DNA from: Coccinella septempunctata
Taxonomy: Eukaryota; Arthropoda; Insecta; Coleoptera; Coccinellidae
DNA length: 64,000 nt
Direction of reading: 5' to 3'
NCBI RefSeq assembly: GCF_907165205.1
Contig: NC_058191.1
Span: 28,848,064-28,912,063, forward strand
Position 1 is the first letter of the stretch. Every line of letters begins with the position of its first letter. Shown piece by piece: positions 25,701 through 30,785 of this stretch. The notes below the pieces were generated by a model. It was given only the letters and a program-made list of their open reading frames with translations. It did no database searches and had not been told where the DNA came from. Both the position numbers and the translations under genes were made by a program.

Positions 25701-28700
25701 GTACTTCAAATGAGTGGGTAATTTATTGAGAAGCTCCCTCAATACTTGTGGATTACTCAGATAGATCTCCATGTTGAGATTTTTTGCTGTAGCGCTGAAA
25801 TTTTGAATTTCAGTGGCGAATTTGATGAAACTGGCTTGGTCATCTTCTTTCAAATTTGGCAGGAAACGAATTTTTCTGAGAATTGTCTCTATTATGAATT
25901 CTGGTCGCCCAAATCTCATCGCTAAAGTTTCCATAATAGAATGTGTACTTTCGAACGATATCAACAGCGGTCGAACAGCCTCGAGAGCTTCCCCTTTGAG
26001 ACATTTTTGAAGTCTGGATAGATTTTCTTCCTCACTATAATTATTCTTTGTTCTCTCGAATACGGTTTTGAAAATAGGCCATTCTTCTGCTATGGTCTGC
26101 GTTAGTAGTGCTATGTTTTCGGTAGAGTTATTAGTTTGATGAACAGGATTTTCTTCATACAACCATTCCTTTACTTTTTGTACTGGACATATTTTTTCTG
26201 ATGTTACAACAGATTTTTTACTTGAACATGATGTGTCTGATGCTTCTGATAATTTAGCTTTTTCCAATTCAATGGTTTTTCTGACTATTTCTTCCATTGA
26301 ATGTATTTCTTTCTCTTTCATTTGTAGAAGTAATTCTGCCTTTTGTTTTTCTAAAACCATTAAATCCTTCTGGGTCTGTAGCTCAACTTCTAAAATCCGT
26401 ATTCTTGATTTGGAAGAATTACCTGTCTTGGTATTGTGTGATTTGTCATCGGATTTGTCTCTAGTATCACAATTTTCTTCCTGAGTTTCAGAGTGTCGGG
26501 GGTAATGTCTGTCGGACTGCATTCTACTTGAAGCTTTATCGTCGTCTTCTCTATACGTTATCTCCTCAGTAGAAATGCGGGTTACCTTTTTACTCTGACT
26601 TGGAAATCGTATCGGAGGTTGCCCTTTATTATTTCGTTCGCTCCTCCTCAGATTATTCATACACGAGTTTCGGCACCAAATGTTCGTCGTCAGAACTGGT
26701 CAAATAAAAATGAGGTCCTCTGGTCGTCAGAATATATATTATTAACTTTTAAGAGATAAAAATGACATTAACAGAAAACAATTATTATTTTTCCGACTGT
26801 CGCTGTCATCCAGGGCTAGGTTTATATTTTTTCCTCAACAACTATATCAAACAAATCAATGAAGGACAAAATTTATGTAACCGCAAAGAGAAGTTGCCAT
26901 AAGGAAGTGCTGACAGATAAAGGTCTAGTCAGCCCTACCAGTTTTTATTGTGAATATATTATTATACTTTGATTTAGATTTAGACCATAATGTTCCTTGA
27001 ATATATTTTCCAAAAATCAATTTAAAAATTATCCAGCAATTTTTTTGTTTTGTGAACCGTTTGGCGCCCCTTTCTGAGTAGCGCCCGGGGCATGATGCCC
27101 CCCCCCCCCCTCACTACGCCACTGAGAAGGGGTCGAAATATTCTCGTTTTGCGAACTTCAACATAATTTATAAAGTTTTGGAAACAGTAGGATTAAGAAT
27201 AGGTACAATGTTCATTTGGAAACTATGATTGTATGGAGTATGGTAAAGCATAATTTAAAGCTAACTGCGATGTTAAAAGATCCTTTATGAAGACCCTATA
27301 TTACAAAACACTATCAATTTTTTTCAAAACTTGTAATAACTATAAGTTACATTTTTGTGCAATTAGATTGTCGAGAACTTACCAACATGAAGAGCCCTCC
27401 TGGCTAAGCTTTCGAATTCTTCGAAGCTATCCAGAAGATAACTATGTATTTCGCCAGGTTCTGAAGATAGTTTATATAATTCTTCATAATTTCCATTCCG
27501 TATACCAATCGTAAAAATTGTTATTCCTTGTTTCTTGAGCTCTTCGGCAACAGGAACGGGATCGCCCCCATTCGAAAATCCATCAGTGATTAGGAAAATA
27601 ACTTTTTTCGAAGAATTTCTGCTATTATCAAATATTTCCTGAAATATCGATTAATCATCTGTGATCAAAAAAATGATACATAAAAGATACATATAGATCT
27701 TTTATAGTCCTAAGCTGAAGCTGTGTCCCTTCATCAACACGATAGGCAATTTACTCGAATTCAATACATGGCATTTCAAATGCAAACTGAAAAGAAATTA
27801 TACTTTTTGTTTAGACTATTTGATCACTGAAAGTTTCATTGTGAATCTTTTTGTGAATGACGTGTACCTAATACCTCCTAGAATCTGTCTGGTTAATTCA
27901 AAAACAATTTCTTTATTCATACATATAACCAATAAATTCTGTTATATGTTCACTTGAAAAGCGAATTCTTAAAAATTAATGTACCTAAGCTTGTGAGTAC
28001 TTTCGCAGTACCTAAATCAATTTCATTTGGCTGAAGTTTGCAATTTGGAATTTTCGTTCCATGACTCTATTGTATAGCCTAGAAATATTTTAAGTAGAAA
28101 AAACCTCAGGATGATTAATCAGCTCTCGTTTCAAGTTTTCTAAAGTACGCTCAAGTAATTTAGTTCTTATTTGAGGAGTCCAATGGTGGGTTTATGCAGA
28201 TGTACTAAGAACTAAGACCTTATATATGGTGAGTTTATGCAGAGTAACTAAGAACTTATTATACTTATACTACTTCAATGGCAGATGGCAACCTCATATT
28301 GTACCTCGTTTGAGAAATGGTAAATTTTCATGTAAAGAATAAGAACAGAGGCTATAAATGAGGAAATTTTGATCGTAATTGCTGATGAGAAGAATTTACT
28401 GATAGTTTTTTTCGATTTTTCGGTGCTCTTCCAATACATACCACGACACTTCGATTTTTAAGTGCGGCTTTAAATCAAAAACAGCCTTTATCAGAAATTG
28501 AATCAACACAAATTAGCATATGGTGGATGCGATCATTTTCATCAAATTATGATTTCTCGTCTTATTATAAATGCTACCATTGAGTGCTACTACTATTTCA
28601 CTAGAATATCGATAAAGAAATTTGAATTTGCTTATTATCAAAGTTCTCAATCCCGTTATTACCTACATTCATCAATCATATTCTAGACTCTTGATTAGTC

Positions 28701-30186
28701 ATAGTTCATAGTCACAAAGGAATGATTTTCTCATTTCTATCTAGTGATGAGTGAATACCTATTTTGAGAATAGTAATGCTTAACAATTAGCTACAAAATA
28801 TCTCGATATATTCCACTACTCAATTTTATTAATTTTTTTAGTACTTTAGCGATAAATAATTAGCAGAATTAGATCCAAGGGGGCACAGGATGCACGTGGC
28901 CTCGGCTTACACTTTTCGTTCGGTTATTGACATCCATACATTTTTCTAGAAGTACCTGCTGAAATAATGTTTCCACTGCTTCCACCAATTGATTAATAAT
29001 GGTCCCCTGGAGTGACCATGCCACTCGAATTCTGAATCTACCTCTATTAATTAGTATTATTTTGAAATAGGTTATTGTTTCAAAAATGATTAATGAAATC
29101 GAATTTATTCCAAGGCCATTTCGAAAGGGATGAAATCTCTCTGTTCGTGGTTCCCAACATAGCAAACTAACATAAGTTTCAATCCAAAGATAATACAAGT
29201 TGAAATATTTCAAAATCGTAATCATCCTGTGTCAATACACCAAATCATTTCACGAAATCTATGCTATTTTCGCCTACTTTGACAGTTCGACACTATATTT
29301 CTGCGATGAATAATAATTTTGGTATTGTTCAATTGGTCCTTAGCTGCTGTAACTAAGAATTGTTCTATTCGAGGGTGACAAATTTGTGTGAGATATTTAT
29401 AATGTTGCTAGTTGGACGTGTTAAATCTAAATACACAAATTCCCAATCCCAAGCATACCTACACACAAGCTATAAGAACAAAAGGAAAGAATATTAAAAG
29501 CGTAGTTTTTTTTTCATTCTAGAAGGATTTATTAACAGCAAAACAGCTTGTGCGGGCGTATAATACCATTGACTAAAAAAGTGCTTATTTCAAACTGTTA
29601 CCTTTGATCTCTGAAAAGCTCCCAAGGTAAAAGTTTCTCCTCCTATGAAATTAACTGCAGTTAATTGTTTGTTCAGTAGCAGACATTTATTGTTTTCGCC
29701 ACGAGGAATACTAATTTCATCGACGTTCTTCAACTAGAACATATATTGATTTCAAATCAAACGTTCATTGCCATGTTTCTGCTTACTTACCACATATTCA
29801 GGAGAACTGAAGGAGATCACGCCAACCCTCGTATGATTCAAATCCACCGTAACGTCACTCAATAACTTCTTCACAAACTTCAACTCACTCCTGAAATTGT
29901 CCTTTCCCACGCTGGATGAACCATCTATCAAGAAAATTATATCGAGTTCGTTGGTTTTCTTCAGAGATTCCACGTTTTTCTTGAAAATTTCACCGAGGAT
30001 GTCCACCTTCGTCAACACCACTTCATTTTCCAGAACTGAAGTCTTGAAATAAGACGATTTTTTGTCGCCATGGTTCAGGAATGCGCTGTAATTTCTTAAA
30101 TTTTCGAATTTTGATTTCTGTGCATAAACCGACGACGTTATAAGAGTTATTAAAATTATCGAAAGTTGTCCATATCTCTTGAGCAT
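977..30186 (-). CDS. SVEP1: SVEP1-like secreted adhesion protein (34 exons, 3' end missing)
   Basis: The exons were placed by translation and GT-AG sites. From the 5' end they are 30186-29791, 29733-29602, 27638-27383, 18575-18396, 18339-18190, 17842-17663, 16246-16034, 15972-15778, 14416-14315, 14254-14102, 13975-13854, 13799-13685, 13102-12881, 12805-12714, 12647-12299, 12230-12075, 11028-10705, 10157-9924, 9688-9466, 8448-8202, 8123-8014, 7962-7790, 7695-7478, 6616-6427, 6375-6202, 5139-4960, 4748-4497, 4419-4246, 4136-3963, 3909-3736, 2671-2498, 2397-2221, 1788-1561 and 1150-977. They sum to 6,613 nt and stay in frame, with most introns in phase 1. The order VWA, sushi, HYR, Cys-rich repeats, EGF, pentraxin, sushi is diagnostic of SVEP1, a large extracellular matrix and cell-adhesion protein. 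It should be secreted, since a signal peptide is seen and no membrane segment. The last exon ends in phase 1, so more exons lie left of position 1. Exact splice choices are inferred without transcripts. Confidence 0.9.
2221..4419 (-). CDS. SVEP1: SVEP1 exons 28-32: five tandem sushi domains
   Basis: The exons are 4419-4246, 4136-3963, 3909-3736, 2671-2498 and 2397-2221. The first four are exactly 174 nt and the fifth is 177 nt; all are phase 1-1. Their openings are ISCGYPGDLVNGYLVG, ISCQPPSLIEHGYV, ISCGSPGNIENGLSFG, IYCGDPGEIDNGIAIG and IPCKNVITIDNGILI. Their closings are GKWNGLLPVC, GLWSSNSSKC, GIWSPSKPKC, GIWEPSKPKC and EWTSIPTC. One exon per domain with equal length points to tandem exon duplication. 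Confidence 0.93.
2736..3380. repeat. Foldback MITE
   Basis: The ends are an imperfect inverted repeat of about 150 bp. The left starts ACAGGCTGTTCCTGAA and the right read inward starts AAGGGTGTTTCTGAAATGA. The arms share AAAATTT, the blocks around GGGAT(T)TT, and AAAAATAATCGA. Exact ends are uncertain. It lies in the intron between SVEP1 exons 30 and 31. Confidence 0.6.
3446..3570. repeat. Short palindromic MITE
   Basis: About 125 bp folds on itself. The left arm is CAGTTGTAGCAACGTCCATT and the right arm read inward is CAGTTGCAGGAATTGCATTA. Both continue with AA(A/G)ATTTAATGC(T/C)CC. It has no coding content. Confidence 0.65.
4497..5139 (-). CDS. SVEP1: SVEP1 exons 26-27: split sushi, linker and sushi
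   Basis: Exon 26 (5139-4960) starts PQCRAFKVPANGNITVF and stops inside the domain at TCQESG. Exon 27 (4748-4497) completes it with VWDNDPPICES, so this sushi is split by an intron, unlike most others here. A short linker, PFTTTPKPQ, follows, and then a full sushi from RCTVDQLQSAPENGHIV to DGIWSDVNITCT. Exon 27 is 252 nt long. All junctions are phase 1. Confidence 0.9.
5690..5845 (+). pseudogene. Tc1-like transposase fragment
   Basis: A 51-codon plus-strand stretch reads LNMQRWRSCLLTDEYRFLLF, then DDSDGWVNV. This resembles the first-Asp block of Tc1 transposases (HLNWxxxQWxxVLFTDESRFxLF). Nothing further of the enzyme is recognisable. It lies in the intron between SVEP1 exons 25 and 26 (5140-6201). 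Confidence 0.45.
6202..6616 (-). CDS. SVEP1: SVEP1 exons 24-25: sushi domains 5-6
   Basis: Exon 24 (6616-6427) begins in phase 0 just after the pentraxin domain. It reads SSFCNECPKPKKVINGLV and ends SSKWEGQREPYCR. Exon 25 (6375-6202, 174 nt) reads VYCGPPGFLRNGYI and ends GRWEPSKPNCVG. Both have the four sushi cysteines and the conserved tryptophan. From exon 25 on, each unit uses the pattern CGxPG-x-NG-x-G-x-SY-x-ED. Confidence 0.92.
6781..7037. repeat. Long palindromic MITE
   Basis: The two arms, each about 115 bp, are near-perfect inverted copies: TGAACCAAGTCCATGCAGCC on the left and the same on the other strand at the right. TTAGAAGTTGTTTATCA and TTAATTCAAAAGTGA are also shared. The flanks both carry ATATAT. 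It lies between SVEP1 exons 23 and 24, close to the exon 24 acceptor. Confidence 0.8.
7211..7360. repeat. Palindromic MITE with CTAACG tips
   Basis: The left arm reads CTAACGTCCAGTTTCATAAT and the right arm read inward CTAACGGCCGGTTTCATAAT, then CAAA. It is about 150 bp. The motif GGTTTCATAATCAA also occurs, altered, at the tip of the small hairpin at 18848-18921. Confidence 0.75.
7478..8448 (-). CDS. SVEP1: SVEP1 exons 20-23: pentraxin domain
   Basis: The domain begins at the end of exon 20 (YVLVFERYRTTDFIRLP). It continues through exon 21 (8123-8014; ITVCMWVKVTDTFNYGTLIS), exon 22 (7962-7790) and exon 23 (7695-7478; EQDALGGKFSQSETFVGRM). Exon 22 holds HHVCATWASSEG, an exact fit to the pentraxin signature H-x-C-x-[ST]-W-x-[ST]. 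The C-terminal strand DIWSKVLKKNDILKHFHDC follows the usual pattern. Pentraxin domains are lectin-like and often calcium-dependent; ligand binding by this one is not shown. Confidence 0.93.
8202..10157 (-). CDS. SVEP1: SVEP1 exons 18-20: EGF repeats
   Basis: Exon 18 (10157-9924) carries two EGF domains: DVCQNNPCKNGGSC then CSCLENHFGSFC, and NTCKLKCLNGGKC then EYVCLCPEG. Exon 19 (9688-9466) carries another, LYCQDGLCENNGTC then CSCPKGFIGKRC, and starts the next with CDYNPCPKNAIC. Exon 20 (8448-8202) completes that one (CVCLDGWTGRSC), adds NPCSSNPCQNNGKC then CECPKLTHGNTC, and opens the pentraxin domain. The exon 19/20 junction is phase 2, unlike the phase-1 junctions around it. The calcium-binding EGF consensus is weak in all of them. 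Confidence 0.9.
9771..9803 (+). other. Hammerhead-core-like hairpin
   Basis: The plus strand reads CTTGATAAAGGTC, a loop of about 8 nt, then GACCGAAACGTC. GGTC pairs with GACC. This resembles the CUGAUGA / stem II / GAAAC core of hammerhead ribozymes, but the first box is TGATAA. It follows a T-run, as at the edge of a retroelement-like repeat. No cleavage site was assigned. Confidence 0.25.
10705..12230 (-). CDS. SVEP1: SVEP1 exons 16-17: ephrin-receptor-like Cys-rich repeats and first EGF
   Basis: Exon 16 (12230-12075) reads VQCPRGTYQLENKCRNCG, then GFYNADFGRTSCLQCPLH. Exon 17 (11028-10705) reads EQCPPGTHARKKA, then CKSCPIGTYQDGYGQLQC, VPCPKGYTTLGYGS, and an EGF domain with six cysteines from EEICMKSRNICNHGTC to CDCFKGYIG. 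The CPxGTY and CxxCPxG signatures are those of the ephrin-receptor-like (GCC2/GCC3) repeats found in this place in SVEP1. The intron between these exons (11029-12074) holds two MITEs. Confidence 0.88.
11146..11523. repeat. Foldback MITE with CAGGGTG tips
   Basis: It is 378 bp with TA at both flanks (11144-11145, 11524-11525). The left tip is CAGGGTGGACTTTTTAAAAC and the right tip read inward is CAGGGTGGGCTTTTTAAAAC, then GAAACAGACGA. The interior shares segments with the larger element at 33341-34221. Confidence 0.85.
11602..11784. repeat. MITE family with GCACCAAACTACTTTGCA tips, copy A
   Basis: The left arm reads AGCACCAAACTACTTTGCAA. The right arm read inward reads TTGCACCAAAATACTTTGCA. 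The same family occurs at 32779-33041. It lies in the intron between SVEP1 exons 16 and 17. Confidence 0.65.
12299..12805 (-). CDS. SVEP1: SVEP1 exons 14-15: acidic/basic linker into Cys-rich repeats
   Basis: Exon 14 (12805-12714, 92 nt) encodes an acidic stretch, VDIHPKEIVQNGSTEIEPDF then DCNKESDENIK, ending in phase 0. Exon 15 (12647-12299, 349 nt) holds EICKDNCSITTNSQC, an acidic run SESEEEET, then a lysine/arginine-rich stretch with KGHHRNRSNNKERTRKKK, and ends FLCPLGYIPRKNRCG, which begins an ephrin-receptor-like repeat. The basic stretch offers possible furin-type cleavage sites or a heparin-binding patch; both are inference. No known domain is seen in the linker, and it looks low-complexity and fast-evolving. 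Confidence 0.8.
12881..13102 (-). CDS. SVEP1: SVEP1 exon 13: atypical sushi domain
   Basis: This 222-nt phase 1-1 exon reads EAKCDEFEAPENGRSEC at its start and VWYNEEGLPLPECAG at its end. The middle segment, CLKKNNTIICIASCNEGF, carries extra cysteines, so the fold is a divergent CCP with an insertion. It follows the HYR pair, where vertebrate SVEP1 also has a sushi domain. Confidence 0.85.
13103..13684. other. Intron between SVEP1 exons 12 and 13
   Basis: No exon or intact element was recognised. A possible MITE tip, TACAGGATGTTTACTTAAG, starts near 13267, but no partner was found. Confidence 0.4.
13685..14416 (-). CDS. SVEP1: SVEP1 exons 9-12: two HYR domains
   Basis: Exons 9 (14416-14315) and 10 (14254-14102) form the first hyalin repeat: DVTPPVINCPKNITTTS, then FGLNYGYALWEAPIIT, then IGQTNITYFAEDLSKNRAEC. 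Exons 11 (13975-13854) and 12 (13799-13685) form the second: RPTIENCINPPPF, GANVTWDEPY, then TITYATEDDFGNRNIC. The immunoglobulin-like pattern of HYR, with a cysteine early and one near the end and the core W-x-x-P, is clear in both. The intron between exons 11 and 12 is about 53 nt and sits in phase 0, unlike the phase-1 introns around it. A HYR pair between sushi domains is a hallmark of SVEP1. Confidence 0.9.
14417..15777. other. Intron between SVEP1 exons 8 and 9, unclassified insert
   Basis: The part at about 14590-15240 is richer in G and C than its flanks and contains short open frames on both strands, none of which I recognise. It looks like old inserted repeat DNA. No terminal repeats or target duplications were found. 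Confidence 0.35.
15778..17842 (-). CDS. SVEP1: SVEP1 exons 6-8: three sushi (CCP) domains
   Basis: Each exon carries one sushi domain. Exon 6 (17842-17663) starts IKCKKLTEPKHGYF and ends DGSWTGITPSCQG. Exon 7 (16246-16034) starts RTCEKLSVPQFGSMTC and ends AKWNGLRAMCR. Exon 8 (15972-15778) starts VKCHKIPAIANARI and ends LGSWDTKEETSCKG. The four cysteines and the tryptophan before the last cysteine are visible in each; exons 7 and 8 have extra cysteines. The intron between exons 7 and 8 is only 61 nt. The intron between exons 6 and 7 holds a mariner-type element that ends 35 nt from the 5' splice site of exon 6. Confidence 0.92.
16474..17625. mobile_element. Mariner-type element with transposase fragment
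   Basis: The left tip is CAGGGTACGGCAGAGCCGAT and the right tip read inward is CAGGGTGCGGCAGAGCCCAT, with TA dinucleotides at both flanks (16472-16473, 17626-17627). Inside, the plus strand at 17292-17360 reads LDDIWFQPDWATDHAARMPF. This matches the second-Asp block (DxxWFQQDGATxHxAR) of mariner-like transposases, with Q-to-P and G-to-W changes. The rest of the transposase is degenerate or deleted. The element ends 35 nt from the 5' splice site of SVEP1 exon 6. Confidence 0.8.
18190..18575 (-). CDS. SVEP1: SVEP1 exons 4-5: EGF-like and Cys-rich module
   Basis: Exon 4 (18575-18396, 180 nt) encodes a segment with ten or more cysteines, including CKEGDCCHKDAVCTCG and the EGF-type ending YSCVCPSGYYGSG. 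Exon 5 (18339-18190, 150 nt) reads CPVGFYSDGPNLCTPCP and CQCKTGYKPSNETDSC, an ephrin-receptor-like or EGF-like Cys-rich repeat. Both exons are symmetric phase 1-1. They follow the VWA domain, as in vertebrate SVEP1. The intron before exon 4 (18576-27382, 8.8 kb) is the longest in the gene because it holds the nest of mobile elements. Confidence 0.85.
18848..18921. repeat. Small hairpin repeat
   Basis: ATAATCAATTTTAAATTC on the left pairs with GAATTTGAAATTGATTAT on the right. It begins AGCCGGTTTTATAATCAA, which resembles the arms of the MITE at 7211-7360. Confidence 0.5.
18994..19228. repeat. MITE with CGGGTTTCATAAA-type tips
   Basis: The left tip is CCGGGTTTCGTAAAGCTTGA and the right tip read inward is AGCGGGTTTCATAAAACTTT. 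Both continue with a segment containing TTGATCGG or TCCGATCAACG. It is about 235 bp and has no coding content. Confidence 0.6.
20128..21119. mobile_element. Unclassified inverted-repeat element, copy 1
   Basis: The left end (ATAGTTGGGGAGCC, then TCGGGATTTACTCGAGCG) and the right end read inward (ATAGTTGAGGAGCC, then TCGGGATTTACTCGAGCG) form an inverted repeat of roughly 50 bp. The motif TCTGACACGCTC(A/G)AG recurs near the right side (20923-20937 and 21069-21083), and shorter TCTGACAC forms occur near 20289. A related copy lies in inverted orientation at 50977-51960. The only open frame (20559-20759, 66 codons) matches nothing I recognise. It is nested in hAT-1, and its right end is the insertion site of the BEL element. 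The superfamily is not assigned. Confidence 0.65.
21120..21279 (-). repeat. 3' LTR of the BEL/Pao element
   Basis: It is 160 bp with one mismatch to the 5' LTR (99.4% identity). The integrase-side reading frame at 21261-21680 ends 19 nt inside this LTR. Confidence 0.95.
21261..21680 (-). pseudogene. BEL/Pao integrase C-terminal (DUF5641-type) segment
   Basis: The frame reads DATDEAPLTPNHFLLGG, DHFWRRWLKEYLPTL and DDDLPRNSWPMGRIIQVFPG, the pattern of the domain that follows integrase in BEL/Pao polyproteins. It belongs to Pol but is in a different frame because of the break near 21.78 kb. The matching frame is open upstream to about 21800. Confidence 0.88.
21280..21292 (-). other. Polypurine tract of the BEL element
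   Basis: Just before the 3' LTR the minus strand reads GGGGTGGAGAA, a purine-rich run in the expected place for plus-strand priming. Confidence 0.6.
21719..24607 (-). pseudogene. BEL/Pao Pol: reverse transcriptase, RNase H, integrase (frame-broken)
   Basis: The open frame runs from after a TAA at 24608-24610 to 21719. Reverse transcriptase shows FVGDIKEMFHQI (first catalytic Asp) and EYMDDHLDCC (the YxDD box). RNase H shows LHIFVDASEEAYSAAVY, IPRLELQAAVLG and FWSDSQSVLHWI. Integrase has the H-H-C-C zinc module (HKRFLHQGTESV, then CLWCKRR), the catalytic pair TGMDFFGP and FSDCGTNFIG, and the glutamate in GGCWERLIRSVK. A frame loss follows near 21770-21785, after which the expected downstream part reads in the -1 frame and this frame stops at 21719. 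There is no start codon, as expected for a pol expressed as a fusion. Confidence 0.9.
24507..26660 (-). CDS. BEL/Pao Gag and protease reading frame
   Basis: The frame has 717 codons and begins MNNLRRSERNNKG. In order it shows a charged N-terminus and a long coiled-coil stretch around residues 85-135 (many L, E and K). Next is a Gag core with the pattern of the DUF1759 family (about 180-330, FKTVFERTKNNYSEEENL). Two zinc knuckles of the form C-x2-C-x3-H-x4-C follow at about 387 and 420. The aspartic protease motif ALLDDGSTVSLI is near residue 504. The last 30 or so codons run out of frame with the following pol frame, which overlaps at 24507-24607 and is shifted by +1. Some retroelements shift frames by design, but the break falls in a region that is usually continuous in BEL/Pao, so a mutation is more likely. 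Confidence 0.9.
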   Translation of the reverse strand: MNNLRRSERNNKGQPPIRFPSQSKKVTRISTEEITYREDDDKASSRMQSDRHYPRHSETQEENCDTRDKSDDKSHNTKTGNSSKSRIRILEVELQTQKDLMVLEKQKAELLLQMKEKEIHSMEEIVRKTIELEKAKLSEASDTSCSSKKSVVTSEKICPVQKVKEWLYEENPVHQTNNSTENIALLTQTIAEEWPIFKTVFERTKNNYSEEENLSRLQKCLKGEALEAVRPLLISFESTHSIMETLAMRFGRPEFIIETILRKIRFLPNLKEDDQASFIKFATEIQNFSATAKNLNMEIYLSNPQVLRELLNKLPTHLKYNWAVHLSGMNNIGIPTLDTFSSWIQHQAKILSIFLQPKADDRRRQENFSPKELRNFNNRHVLTQVTPKCQICSQNHQTSKCKEILESSIDSRWELITKKKLCFSCFGRHQIKSCKRRTKCGINNCTKFHHHVLHKQDSEAQIEGPNSQPSFCSTTPSYNEKVLLRICPVVLSGEKNSIETYALLDDGSTVSLIEDNLAEYLGLNGKEDPLNICWTNSTSHKDQNSRRVKLKIRGLYENEEYEIDDVRTMTGFSLPSQNFDYSKMKNEWSHLSICPQNLFFKNDVRPTILLGQDNYHLIMPRKIYEGPPNSPLLSWTKLGWIVHGKFRCKKDILDNSNFNFFCYQESEDDLHRLVKDSFKLDNFVIPYKAELRNFIITEGGKGTKNFRRNNCLYRRTL
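26662..26680 (-). other. Primer-binding site of the BEL element
   Basis: Directly after the 5' LTR the minus strand reads TTTGGTGCCGAAACTCGTG. TGG followed by GTGCCGAAACTCG is the usual complement of a tRNA 3' end (CCA). I cannot name the tRNA with certainty. Confidence 0.7.
26681..26840 (-). repeat. 5' LTR of the BEL/Pao element
   Basis: It is 160 bp and identical to the copy at 21120-21279 except at 26820 (G) against 21259 (A). Read on the minus strand it starts TGTTGAGG and has a TATAAA-like box about 13 bp in, which could drive the element's transcript. Confidence 0.95.
27383..30186 (-). CDS. SVEP1: SVEP1 exons 1-3: signal peptide and VWA domain
   Basis: Exon 1 (30186-29791) starts MLKRYGQLSIILITLITSS, a typical signal peptide with the likely cut near residue 22. 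It then gives the first half of a von Willebrand A domain with the metal-site motif DGSSS at residues 88-92. Exon 2 (29733-29602) supplies GGETFTLGAF, where the MIDAS threonine is expected. Exon 3 (27638-27383) supplies VIFLITDGFSNGG, holding the third MIDAS aspartate, and the last helix. All three metal-binding positions are therefore present, so the domain can probably bind a divalent ion and a protein ligand. Exons 1 and 2 end in phase 0 and exon 3 in phase 1. No TATA box or arthropod initiator was evident just upstream of the ATG, so an upstream non-coding exon is possible. Confidence 0.92.
27639..29601. other. Intron between SVEP1 exons 2 and 3
   Basis: No exon was recognised. Around 28180-28260 two imperfect direct copies of a segment with GTTTATGCAGA and ACTAAGAACT lie about 50 bp apart. 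A 118-codon minus-strand open frame at 28869-29225 has no match I recognise. Confidence 0.4.
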
Positions 30187-30785
30187 GGTGGAATCAAAAG
30201 ATCAAAGTGGCCAACGCGATAACTAGGTGCATTCTATTTTAACTATTCGAACATCACTAGTGATAAGTTCAGTTCATGCTCATATGTTAAACATATGGTT
30301 ATGTGCTCTGGAACTATTTGATAATTACCAATTTTATTGTTGTTTATCTCAAACAAAGTTTCGTTCACATTGACCTAAGATCAACGTTTTTTGAGTTCCT
30401 TGAACGATGGGGATTTGTCATCGTTTTCTTCATACGAGGATGAGCAATAAAATTGAAACTATATATATCCCAATCGAAGTTGATTTAATGAGTCCGGATG
30501 TTTGTTTGTCCTCTATAATTAAGAACAAAGCAATTGATCTTTATGATATTCGAAACCGCAGCAAATATCACACAATGGTTACACTTATTTGAGAATATAG
30601 AAAAAAAGCTTCTACTAGTCAACTCAAAACCTGAAAAATTATTACCCGAGTATGCCTTAATTGAACACAAGATTCACGACACTATGCCTAAACGCCACTT
30701 TTTGGTTCAAAGCGCGAATACTCTGCGATATAGTTAATGTAATCCGAAAGTTGAAGAAATGCAACAAAAAATAGATAGGTATCAT

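Larger units (their letters stand above)
21120..26840 (-). mobile_element. BEL/Pao LTR retrotransposon, near-complete, two frame breaks
   Basis: The element is 5,721 bp, bounded by 160-bp direct LTRs that begin TG and end CA, and flanked by the 5-bp duplication ACTAT at 21115-21119 and 26841-26845. Transcribed leftward, it carries Gag with zinc knuckles, protease, reverse transcriptase, RNase H, integrase and a C-terminal domain, in the order of BEL/Pao elements. No envelope-like frame is seen. The internal reading frame breaks near 24.60 kb and near 21.78 kb, so this copy as written could not make an intact Gag-Pol. It sits in antisense-free orientation relative to the host gene: both read on the minus strand. 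Confidence 0.95.
19392..27124. mobile_element. hAT-type non-autonomous element (hAT-1), interrupted by two later elements
   Basis: The left end reads CAGTGGCGTAGCGAG. The right end, read inward on the other strand, is CAGTGGCGTAGTGAG, so 14 of 15 bases match. The flanks carry a perfect 8-bp target duplication, AGAAGGGG, at 19384-19391 and 27125-27132. An 8-bp duplication and CAG...CTG termini are characteristic of hAT transposons. Both subterminal regions have C/G tracts and a shared GCGCCCGGGGCA. Without the insertions at 20128-21119 and 21120-26840, about 1 kb of its own sequence remains, with no transposase recognised. It lies in the intron between SVEP1 exons 3 and 4. Confidence 0.85.

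Noticed and set aside
28869..29225. 118-codon minus-strand open frame in SVEP1 intron 2
   Set aside because: It has no recognised motif, no splice context linking it to the flanking VWA exons (which join in phase without it), and looks like chance or old repeat DNA.
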